Below the pieces are notes generated by a model. It was given only the letters and a program-made list of their open reading frames with translations, was not told the origin of the DNA and did not search any database. 54,126 bases of DNA. It comes from Firmicutes bacterium UBA2058 (GTDB lineage: Bacteria; Bacillota; Clostridia; Tissierellales; Sedimentibacteraceae). How positions within the stretch are numbered: position 1 is the first letter of the stretch; each line of letters opens with the position of its first letter. Made by a program: the position numbers and the translations under genes. The stretch covers positions 1 through 54,126 of the forward strand of contig DDAM01000061.1 in NCBI GenBank assembly GCA_002332905.1. Direction: 5' to 3'. This document shows, piece by piece, positions 16,288 to 23,573 of this stretch.

Positions 16288-17265
16288 ATGAAAAAAGAAG
16301 TTATAAATGCAAAAGACCTAACAAGATGGTATTACCAAAAAAGTGATAAAATTTTTTCAAAAGAGAAAAAAATTATAAAAGCAGCTGATGGAATTAACTT
16401 TAGTTTAAATCAAGGAGAGGTTTTAGGGCTAATCGGAGAAAGCGGCTGTGGTAAATCTACAATAGGTAGAATATTAGTAGGCTTAGAGGAGACAACAAGG
16501 GGATCGTTAATTGTAAATGGAAAAGAAGCCTCTATGTTATTAAAAGAAAATGAAAAAGAATTCAGAAGAACAGTGCAAATGGTATTCCAAAATCCTTTTG
16601 ATACTTTTGCACCAAAGCATACAATAGGTAAAATACTTATAAGAGCTATGGAAATTCATAATATAGGATTTTCAACAGAGGAAAGGTTTGAAATATGTAA
16701 AAAGACCTTAGAGGATGCGGGATTAGTACCAGCTGAAGATTTTCTAAACAGGTATCCTCACGAATTGTCAGGAGGACAATTACAGAGAATTTCTATACTT
16801 CGTTCAATGCTTTTAAAACCTTTATTTATGGTAGCAGACGAGCCAGTATCTATGCTTGACGTTTCTGTAAGAGCTGAGATTATTAATATGCTTCAAAGTC
16901 TAGTGAAAAATAATGATACAGCATTAGTATTTATAAGTCATGATATAACAATAACAAGATATATATCAAATAGAATTGCAGTTATGTATTTAGGTAAAAT
17001 CGTAGAGATGGGTGAAAGTGATGAAATTATTCAAAATCCAAAGCATCCGTACACTCAAGTTTTAATATCTAATTGTGCCTCTATAGATTTTGAAGATAGA
17101 GAAGAGCCTATAAGAATTGATGGAGAACCTCCAACACCAATTAATCCAGGACCAGGCTGTTATTTTGCACCTAGATGCTTTAAGGCTACAAAACAATGCT
17201 TTGAAAAATATCCAGATCATAAAGAAGTTGAGAAAGGTCATTTTGCCAGCTGTCATCTTTTGTAG
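16288..17265 (+). CDS. Oligopeptide-type ABC transporter ATP-binding protein (OppF/DppF class)
   Basis: 325 residues. Walker A GESGCGKST, Q-loop VFQNPFDTF, signature LSGGQLQR, Walker B MVADEPVSMLD and switch His ISHDI are all present. The C-terminal Cys block (CYFAPRCFKATKQC...SCHLL) matches the OppD/F family. It is the partner ATPase of the preceding gene. The start follows TATGGAGGT, 27 bases after that gene. Confidence 0.94.
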   Translation: MKKEVINAKDLTRWYYQKSDKIFSKEKKIIKAADGINFSLNQGEVLGLIGESGCGKSTIGRILVGLEETTRGSLIVNGKEASMLLKENEKEFRRTVQMVFQNPFDTFAPKHTIGKILIRAMEIHNIGFSTEERFEICKKTLEDAGLVPAEDFLNRYPHELSGGQLQRISILRSMLLKPLFMVADEPVSMLDVSVRAEIINMLQSLVKNNDTALVFISHDITITRYISNRIAVMYLGKIVEMGESDEIIQNPKHPYTQVLISNCASIDFEDREEPIRIDGEPPTPINPGPGCYFAPRCFKATKQCFEKYPDHKEVEKGHFASCHLL

Positions 17266-17307
17266 ACTAGAATAAACTTCAATTATAATTATTAAGGAGA
17301 TGAAAAT

Positions 17308-18444
17308 TTGATATTAATTAAAAATGGCGAAGTGCATGTTGGCAATGGAGAAGTTTATAATAATTGCGACGTGTTAATAGATAAAGATAAAATTGTAAAA
17401 GTTGAAAAAAATATAGAAGTAAAATGTGATTTCGAGGTTATAGACGCCACAAATAAGGTTGTTTTCCCAGGATTTATTGATACTATGAATTCTTGGGGAG
17501 CAAAAGGCCCAGCTTGGGGAGATGATGATTTAGGAGAACACACAGATCCTATAGCACCTCACTTGAATTCAGTTTATGCCTTTGACCATGATGCCATGAA
17601 TTTTCAAAGCGTTTATGAGTATGGTGTCACAAGCTTTGGATTTTCTCCATCTATATATAATGTTATAGGTGGTAAATCTTGTGTATTTAAAACATACGGA
17701 CATAATCCATACAATATGCTGATTAAGGAAGATGCAGCAATGGTAGCATCTGTATCATCTTCGGCAAAGTTAGTATATCGCAATAAAAAAATGTGCCCTA
17801 TGACAAAGCTAGGAATTTATGCATTGTTAAAACAAGCTTTAATTGATGCAAAAAATTATAGAACTGATGGTGAATACAATTCTAAAAATGCTGAGCTTAA
17901 AAGAGTAATAGATAAGGAGCTTCAATTATTTATAAATTGCACTACTAAATCGGATATAGATTCTATAAACTTATTATTAAAAGAATTTGATTTAGACGTA
18001 GTGTTAACAGGTGCATATTGCATAACTGATAGCGATAATTATAGCTTCAAAAAAGTAGTTCTTGGTAATTTAACAGATAGTATGTTAACATATAACTACA
18101 AAATGGACATAGATGCAATAAATAAAATGATCAATAAAGGTGTGTTGTTCTCAATTAGCTCTTGTGGTGATAGTAATGGTGGAGGCAAAGAGACACTTTT
18201 ATGGAATGGTATCCTATACTATCAAAGAGGAATTGATGCTGAGGAAGTTGTTAAGATGTTGACTCTTAACCCTGCTAAAATACTTAGAGTTGAAGATAGA
18301 GTTGGTTCTATAGAGGTTGGAAAAGATGCTGATATAGTTGTTTGGAGCAATAATCCTATACTAACCTTTGACGCTAAGGTTACAAATTCATTTATTTCTG
18401 GACAAGATATAATGAAGGTGGAAAGGAGAACATCATGCTGGTAA
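17308..18444 (+). CDS. Amidohydrolase-fold paralogue lacking the metal ligands
   Basis: 378 residues, homologous over its whole length to the next gene: same N-terminal strand pattern, PGFID, YGVTSFGFSPS and the shared end MLTLNPAKI...DRVGSIEVGKDAD. Every expected catalytic residue differs. The HxH after PGxxD is M60-N-S62 (DTMNSW), the HCEQ block is NCTTK, IEHGWG is LTGAYC, and the final ITDG is SSCGD. The fold appears kept but two-metal hydrolysis should be lost, suggesting a structural, binding or regulatory partner. The frame is fully open, so it is not a decaying pseudogene. The start is TTG after AAGGAGATG; the end overlaps the next gene by 10 bases. Confidence 0.8.
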   Translation: MILIKNGEVHVGNGEVYNNCDVLIDKDKIVKVEKNIEVKCDFEVIDATNKVVFPGFIDTMNSWGAKGPAWGDDDLGEHTDPIAPHLNSVYAFDHDAMNFQSVYEYGVTSFGFSPSIYNVIGGKSCVFKTYGHNPYNMLIKEDAAMVASVSSSAKLVYRNKKMCPMTKLGIYALLKQALIDAKNYRTDGEYNSKNAELKRVIDKELQLFINCTTKSDIDSINLLLKEFDLDVVLTGAYCITDSDNYSFKKVVLGNLTDSMLTYNYKMDIDAINKMINKGVLFSISSCGDSNGGGKETLLWNGILYYQRGIDAEEVVKMLTLNPAKILRVEDRVGSIEVGKDADIVVWSNNPILTFDAKVTNSFISGQDIMKVERRTSCW

Positions 18445-19580
18445 TTAAAGACGCTAAAATATTTACTTCTAGCGCTAGAGGAGTGCTAGAAAATCACGAT
18501 ATATTAATTGAAGATGGTAAAATAAAAGAAATTTCACAAAATATAAAAGTAGATAATGCACAGGTTATAGATGCAAAAGGCTTAGTTGTAATACCTGGTA
18601 TAGTCGATGCTCACTCTCACGTAGGAGGATTTGGAGTAGATACTACAAGCCCTGACTTAAACGAGATGACAAATCCTTCTACTCCTGAAGTCGAAGCTAT
18701 ATATGCAATTGACCCAAGTACTAGAGATTTTAAGAGAAATTTAGAATCAGGTATTACTACAAGCATAATAACTCCGGGGAGCGGAAATGTTGTATGTGGT
18801 ACTGCTTTCGCTTTAAAATCATATGGAAATAGTGTAGATGAAATGTGTATTAAAAATCCAGTTGCACTAAAAGTAGCATTTGGAGGAAATCCGAAGGGTG
18901 CTTACGGTGGTAATGGAAAAGCACCTATGACAAGGATGGCAATAGCAGATATTTTAATCGATACTTTAAATAAAGGTAAAACATATTTGGAAAAAAAAGG
19001 TATTGAAGCAAAAGAAAATTTACAATATAATATAGGAATGGAAAATGTTATAAAAGTTTTGAAAAAGGAAATTCCATTAAAAGTTCATTGTGAGCAATTT
19101 GACATTTTAACTATAATAAGAATTGCAAAACAATTTAATGTTGATTTTACAATAGAGCATGGCTGGGGAGCAAGTAATTTCATTGATGAAATAGCTGCTT
19201 CAGGTGTGAAGGGAGTTAACTTTGGTCCTATAGGAATACACATGACTCCCGGAGAATGTGGAATAGTAGATATAGATAGTGTTATAGAACTTGATAAAAG
19301 AGGAGTTTTATGTTCACTTATTACGGATGGACCTTTATTTTTACCATATGGGATTATACTTCAAGCAGGCGAATTAGTTAGATTTGGGTTAGATGTAGAA
19401 ACTGCAATTAAGATGATAACATTAAATCCAGCTAAAATTTGCGGTGTTTCGGATAGAGTAGGTTCGATAGAAGTTGGAAAAGATGCTGATTTTGCTATAT
19501 TCAATGCTATACCAGGTCTTAATACTAACGCTATTGTAGAATATACAATTGTAAATGGTGAAATAGCTTATCAGAAATAA
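18435..19580 (+). CDS. Metal-dependent amidohydrolase (imidazolonepropionase-like group)
   Basis: 381 residues. The amidohydrolase TIM-barrel ligands are all visible: H60 and H62 in PGIVDAHSHVG, H218 in VHCEQ, H242 in IEHGWG and D298 in ITDGP. The C-terminal LNPAKI...GSIEVGKDADFAIF is the returning beta-sandwich strand typical of the superfamily. It probably cleaves a C-N bond (cyclic amide, acyl amino acid or modified dipeptide) in the cytosol. Placement behind a peptide-type importer suggests the transported solute is its substrate; the exact reaction is unknown. The ATG lies inside the end of the preceding paralogue, so the two are translationally coupled. Confidence 0.87.
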   Translation: MLVIKDAKIFTSSARGVLENHDILIEDGKIKEISQNIKVDNAQVIDAKGLVVIPGIVDAHSHVGGFGVDTTSPDLNEMTNPSTPEVEAIYAIDPSTRDFKRNLESGITTSIITPGSGNVVCGTAFALKSYGNSVDEMCIKNPVALKVAFGGNPKGAYGGNGKAPMTRMAIADILIDTLNKGKTYLEKKGIEAKENLQYNIGMENVIKVLKKEIPLKVHCEQFDILTIIRIAKQFNVDFTIEHGWGASNFIDEIAASGVKGVNFGPIGIHMTPGECGIVDIDSVIELDKRGVLCSLITDGPLFLPYGIILQAGELVRFGLDVETAIKMITLNPAKICGVSDRVGSIEVGKDADFAIFNAIPGLNTNAIVEYTIVNGEIAYQK

Positions 19581-19610
19581 ACAAAGATATTATTTTATCG
19601 GGAGGAATAA

Positions 19611-20210
19611 ATGCCAAAAAGTACTTTTTTTAATTTGTCAGAGGAAAAAAGGCAAAGAATCATTGATGCTACTATTGATGAGTTTATAGAGAATAGTTAC
19701 GAAAATGTCCTAATTTCTAACATAGCAAAACGTTCTAGTATACCTGTTGGAAGCTTTTATCAGTATTTTTATGATAAGGATGACTTATATTTGTATTTGT
19801 TTTTTGAAATTGATTTAAAAATTCTTGAAATGTGTTATGCAGAAAATGTAAATTATATACACTTAAAAGACAATGTCAATATAGATATAAGCAAATACAT
19901 ATCCGAAAAAGAATTAGCTTTTTATGATACATGGTATTATGTTCCTTATGATGTTATGCGTAAGTTTTATTTTGGAGAATATGACAATCGACTTTTTGAT
20001 ATTTGCAGAAGAAGTATGGAAAAGTTCCAGCAAGAGGGTAAGCTTATAGATAATGTTGATTTTGAATATCTTTTGTATATTTATGTAACATCGACCTTCA
20101 ATATATATATGTATTGTAAAAAAAATAAAATTGAAGATGAAAAAAAGAGAATAGAACTAAAGAACACATTCTTTGATACAATATTGGCTTATGGTATTTT
20201 TAAAAAATAA
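19611..20210 (+). CDS. TetR/AcrR family transcriptional regulator (operon autoregulator candidate)
   Basis: 199 residues. The N-terminal helix-turn-helix runs from about 15 to 60, with RQRIIDATIDEF, ISNIAKRSSIPVGSFYQYF and DDLYLYLFF matching the TetR pattern. The rest is the ligand-binding and dimerisation half, rich in aromatic residues. It follows the amidohydrolase by 30 bases with a GGGAGG site and is the last gene of the operon. The tandem palindromes at the operon promoter are its likely site; the ligand may be the imported solute or its product. Confidence 0.9.
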   Translation: MPKSTFFNLSEEKRQRIIDATIDEFIENSYENVLISNIAKRSSIPVGSFYQYFYDKDDLYLYLFFEIDLKILEMCYAENVNYIHLKDNVNIDISKYISEKELAFYDTWYYVPYDVMRKFYFGEYDNRLFDICRRSMEKFQQEGKLIDNVDFEYLLYIYVTSTFNIYMYCKKNKIEDEKKRIELKNTFFDTILAYGIFKK

Positions 20211-20228
20211 TTTGTATATTAAATTAGA

Positions 20229-20258
20229 GTAGATATGTAAAACATATCTGCTTTTTTT
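20229..20258 (+). terminator. Terminator of the peptide-import operon
   Basis: GTAGATATGT (20229-20238) pairs with ACATATCTGC (20242-20251; one G-U pair), followed by seven T. Confidence 0.8.
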
Positions 20259-20314
20259 ATCTAATAGGAAAGTTCTCTTACCTATTAGATAGAGTGAACG
20301 TAGTTCACTTTTTT
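20259..20314 (+). terminator. Two further hairpins, the second terminator-like
   Basis: ATCTAATAGG (20259-20268) pairs perfectly with CCTATTAGAT (20281-20290). AGTGAAC (20293-20299) pairs with GTTCACT (20303-20309) and ends in a T run. With the hairpin at 20229 this makes three in 90 bases, which should isolate the operon well. Confidence 0.65.
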
Positions 20315-20459
20315 ATCGCTTATGCTAGAGTTATTATCATTATACCTTATTTTAACTGGTAAAGCTAAATTATTCTAGTATATAATAAAGGCACCTGCAT
20401 ATATATTAATTAATTAAATATTTTAACAGTTTTACTACTATATATGTGGGAGGTTTTTT

Positions 20460-21533
20460 GTGAATAATAATAAAAATTATAGAATAATGAAATTCTTTGA
20501 AGCAGCTGATAAATCATGTAATGGAAAAGGCTATGTTAAAATTGATATGAGAGGAAATAGAGGTTCTATAACAGTAAATGTAGAGAATCTTAGTGATGGT
20601 AAAACTGCAAGTGAAGTTTATCTGTTCAAAAACAAAGATGAAAAAATTAAAATTGGACCAATTAATTCAAAAAGAGGTAGACTTCAAAGAAGTATAGTAT
20701 TAAACGGTAAGGATGAGCCTATTGAAAATTATAATATTTGCGGTGTTGTTATAGAGGATAAAATACTAATGTATGCACCAGTATTTATGCCACCTCAAGT
20801 AAGTCAACTTAATATTTTATTAAATGAAGAAGAAGCTGTATCTGAATATATTCCAGAACCTGAAGTAATAGCAGAGGAAAAGATTATTCAGTGCGAAGAT
20901 GAATTAGAAGACGATTTACATGTTAATGTAGAGCCTCAAAATTATGAGAGTAATCAAGAGGTAAATTATAGTTATCAAGAGATAAATTATAATTATCAGG
21001 AAGAGAATAATAATGTAGAAGAAATAGAGATAAATATAACTAAGGATGATGAAGAATCTGAATTTGTTGAACAGTGTGGTAGAGTTTTTAATAACGAATA
21101 TGAGAGAAAATTGTTTACATTGCTTAAAGAGTTCGAATCTGTAGAACCCCTAGCTCATAATATAAAAAGCATGAATTGGTGGAAGGTAACATACGATGAG
21201 AATAGTATATATAAAGGATTTTTACCATACTTTAATCAGATAATAACTACATATTATCCATACCCTATGTCAAATCATATAACTACATGTCAGACATTAT
21301 TGAAAAAACATGGGTACTATTTGTTTGGAATATATGAGGAAAATGGAAAAATAGCAAAATATGTATATGGTGTACCTGGAAAGTTTACAAGAGATCAACA
21401 ACCATATCGAGGAGTGACTGGTTTTAAAAATTGGTCATACAAAAGCAATGATATTCCTGGTGATTATGGTTATTGGTTAGCATTCATTGATGCCAACACA
21501 GGTGCAGTTTCTGAAGCACCAGAGGTAGAATAA
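20460..21533 (+). CDS. Two-domain protein of unknown function with acidic Asn/Tyr/Glu linker
   Basis: 357 residues, no signal peptide or membrane segment. Residues 1-115 form a basic beta-rich domain (KGYVKIDMRGNRGSITVNVENL). Residues about 125-215 are an acidic low-complexity linker with near-repeats of NYxYQE. Residues about 220-350 form a compact aromatic-rich domain (MNWWKVTYDENSIYKGFLPYF, then GVTGFKNW). I do not recognise either domain with certainty; the layout resembles clostridial spore- or envelope-associated proteins, which is only a guess. GTG start after GGGAGGT. A TATAAT box is visible at 20381. Monocistronic. Confidence 0.72.
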   Translation: MNNNKNYRIMKFFEAADKSCNGKGYVKIDMRGNRGSITVNVENLSDGKTASEVYLFKNKDEKIKIGPINSKRGRLQRSIVLNGKDEPIENYNICGVVIEDKILMYAPVFMPPQVSQLNILLNEEEAVSEYIPEPEVIAEEKIIQCEDELEDDLHVNVEPQNYESNQEVNYSYQEINYNYQEENNNVEEIEINITKDDEESEFVEQCGRVFNNEYERKLFTLLKEFESVEPLAHNIKSMNWWKVTYDENSIYKGFLPYFNQIITTYYPYPMSNHITTCQTLLKKHGYYLFGIYEENGKIAKYVYGVPGKFTRDQQPYRGVTGFKNWSYKSNDIPGDYGYWLAFIDANTGAVSEAPEVE

Positions 21534-21538
21534 AAAAA

Positions 21539-21571
21539 TAATTTAGCGCATAGTCGCTAAATTATTTTTTT
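21539..21571. terminator. Bidirectional terminator
   Basis: TAATTTAGCG (21539-21548) pairs with CGCTAAATTA (21555-21564), with T on the right and A on the left. It serves the plus-strand gene ending at 21533, and the last codons and stop of the minus-strand hydrolase lie inside it. Confidence 0.85.
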
Positions 21572-22297
21572 GTTTAAACTTGTTATTTTTATTATTTTAG
21601 TTTTAGGATAAATGTTTTGATAATTATCTGAAAATGTTTTTGTTATTTCAAATTCGTTATCAAAATGCATTGGGATAAAAACTTTCGGCTCTAAGTGCTT
21701 TATAAAGTAATTTCCACCCATAGCGTAGTTTTCCTCTAACCTTTTATCTACAGGAAAAAAAGAAATGTCAATTGGTTCATTAACTTTTTTAATCTGTTCT
21801 ATAGTATTTTTATATAAATTTTCCATATACTCAGCTTCTCCCTTAGTGTCATCGGACCAAGCCCACCAGTTTAAATCTCCGGCATGGAAAATTACTATGT
21901 TTTCCACTTCAATCATAAAGCTTACACCTAAATCGGTTGAAGAAAATGCATTTATTGTTAAGTTTCCTAATTTAAGAGTATTTCCTGAGCCAATAAAACT
22001 TATGTTAGATGAAGATAAAGCTGAAACTTTATCAAGTTTGATGTCATCACTTAATATATAAAATGTATTTGAGGAATCAAATTCAAATATTTTTTTGTTA
22101 AAATGATCACTATGGCTATGGGAAACAAAAATATAAAAAGATTTATTAGATTCTAAAACAGTTTTTATTAAACTATTAAAATCAAAATCCTGCTCATATT
22201 TATAATCGAAGTGCTTATAGTAATCAAACATCATATAACAGCTATCAAATTCTAATATAAAACAGCTATGATATACATAATAAATTTTAAAATTCAT
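21557..22297 (-). CDS. Metallo-beta-lactamase-fold hydrolase (UlaG-like)
   Basis: 246 residues. The metal motif is SHSHSDHFNKK near residue 63, and HAGDLNWW supplies the later Asp ligand. ISFFPVDKRLEENYAMGG and VFIPMHFDNE match the small RNase-Z/UlaG-like branch. The substrate is unknown. It is co-directional with, and downstream of, the aldolase gene, with a hairpin between. The ribosome site before the ATG is weak (GAGAG), so the start is less certain than usual. The last residues are encoded by the terminator sequence. Confidence 0.82.
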   Translation of the reverse strand: MNFKIYYVYHSCFILEFDSCYMMFDYYKHFDYKYEQDFDFNSLIKTVLESNKSFYIFVSHSHSDHFNKKIFEFDSSNTFYILSDDIKLDKVSALSSSNISFIGSGNTLKLGNLTINAFSSTDLGVSFMIEVENIVIFHAGDLNWWAWSDDTKGEAEYMENLYKNTIEQIKKVNEPIDISFFPVDKRLEENYAMGGNYFIKHLEPKVFIPMHFDNEFEITKTFSDNYQNIYPKTKIIKITSLNKKII

Positions 22298-22313
22298 ATT
22301 ATACTCTCATTAT

Positions 22314-22338
22314 AGCGCGAAATGTTTTTTTTCGCACT
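22314..22338 (-). terminator. Hairpin after the aldolase gene
   Basis: AGCGCGAAA (22314-22322) faces TTTCGCACT (22330-22338), nine pairs with one G-U. No T run follows on the minus strand, so it may only attenuate or protect the mRNA end. Confidence 0.4.
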
Positions 22339-22339
22339 A

Positions 22340-23269
22340 TTATCTTTTTCCGCTGCATCCAAGTACATTAACTATTTTATGTCGAACCATATCTTTGATA
22401 GCATCTCTAGCTGGTCCTAAGTATTTTCTTGGATCAAACTCAGCTGGATTTTCTGAAAGAATCTTTCTTATAGAAGCTGTCATAGCTAATCTTAAATCAG
22501 TATCTATATTGATTTTACAAACTCCTAGCTTAGATGCTCTTTTTAACATTTCCTCTGGAACACCTTGAGCTCCGGGTACTGCACCACCGTATTTATTGCA
22601 TAAATCTACAAATTCTCTAGGAACTGATGAAGCTCCATGTAAAACCAATGGGAAGTTAGGTAAAAGCATAGTAATTGTCTCAAGTCTATCAAAATCTAGA
22701 CTTGGTTCACCTTTGAACTTATAAGCTCCATGTGAGGTTCCAATAGCAATTGCAAGGGAATCAACACCAGTTTCTTTAACAAATCTAACAGCTTCCTCAG
22801 GAACTGTATATGTAGCATCTTTTGCGCTCACATTAACAGCATCTTCAACTCCAGCTAGCTTTCCAAGCTCACCTTCAACTACTACGCCCTTTGAATGTGC
22901 ATAATCAACAACTCGTTTTGTCAATTCTATATTTTGCTCTAGTGGATATTTTGAGCCATCTATCATAACAGAAGTAAAACCACCATCTATGCATGATTTG
23001 CAAATTTCAAAATCGTCACCATGATCTAAGTGAAGCACAATATCTAAGCCTGTGTCTTCAATGGCAGCTTCAACTAACTTTCTTAAATATATAGGACTAG
23101 CATATTTTCTAGCACCAGCAGATACTTGAAGTATTAATGGTGCATTTTCTTCCTTATGTGCTGCAACTATGCCTTGAATTATTTCCATATTATTAACGTT
23201 GAAAGCTCCTACTGCGTATCTGCCCTCATAAGCTTTTCTAAACATTTCAGTTGATGTAACTAGAGCCAT
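22340..23269 (-). CDS. fba: Class II fructose-1,6-bisphosphate aldolase
   Basis: 309 residues. It cleaves fructose-1,6-bisphosphate to glyceraldehyde-3-phosphate and dihydroxyacetone phosphate in glycolysis and runs in reverse in gluconeogenesis. The zinc and catalytic blocks are present: VLHLDHGDD, VEGELGKLAGVED, IGTSHGAYKF, LHGASSVP and NIDTDLR. Length matches the bacterial class II A group. The start follows AGGAGGAG, with a clear sigma-A promoter upstream. Confidence 0.96.
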   Translation of the reverse strand: MALVTSTEMFRKAYEGRYAVGAFNVNNMEIIQGIVAAHKEENAPLILQVSAGARKYASPIYLRKLVEAAIEDTGLDIVLHLDHGDDFEICKSCIDGGFTSVMIDGSKYPLEQNIELTKRVVDYAHSKGVVVEGELGKLAGVEDAVNVSAKDATYTVPEEAVRFVKETGVDSLAIAIGTSHGAYKFKGEPSLDFDRLETITMLLPNFPLVLHGASSVPREFVDLCNKYGGAVPGAQGVPEEMLKRASKLGVCKINIDTDLRLAMTASIRKILSENPAEFDPRKYLGPARDAIKDMVRHKIVNVLGCSGKR

Positions 23270-23307
23270 TTTAAACTCCTCCTATAATTAATATTAATTT
23301 CAATTAA

Positions 23308-23336
23308 AGTATACATTATTGATATATAATTTGCAA
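23308..23336 (-). promoter_or_regulatory. Sigma-A promoter of the aldolase gene
   Basis: On the minus strand, TTGCAA (23331-23336), a 17-base spacer and TATACT (23308-23313), about 40 bases before the start codon. Confidence 0.6.
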
Positions 23337-23383
23337 GTAATAGAACAAGGGTAAAAGAATTTTTAAGTAACATTAAAATATAC

Positions 23384-23403
23384 CCCGACTCCATGCACAA
23401 ATG
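23384..23403 (+). repeat. 20-bp sequence shared with 48095-48114
   Basis: CCCGACTCCATGCACAAATG is identical in both places. In both, its final ATG opens a short frame (17 codons here, 23401-23454) that begins M-(I/F)-N-(D/N)-(I/L)-F-(T/S). Confidence 0.6.
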
Positions 23404-23573
23404 ATTAATGACATTTTTACAAATAATTGCATGGGGATATATTTACGTAAATAATAAATTTAATATGTATACATATAGAAAATATTTGAATATTTACAAA
23501 TTTAATGTTAAAATTATTATATAATAACGTTATCATTGTTGAGTTTTTAATAAAAATAAACTTAGGAGGCTTT

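Larger units (their letters stand above)
23270..23573. other. Divergent gap, aldolase / M32 peptidase, with a shared 20-mer
   Basis: No normal gene. It holds the aldolase promoter at 23308-23336, a 20-bp sequence at 23384-23403 that recurs at 48095-48114, and a CCATGCA/TGCATGG hairpin (23391-23434). The rest is AT-rich DNA ahead of the M32 gene. Confidence 0.55.
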
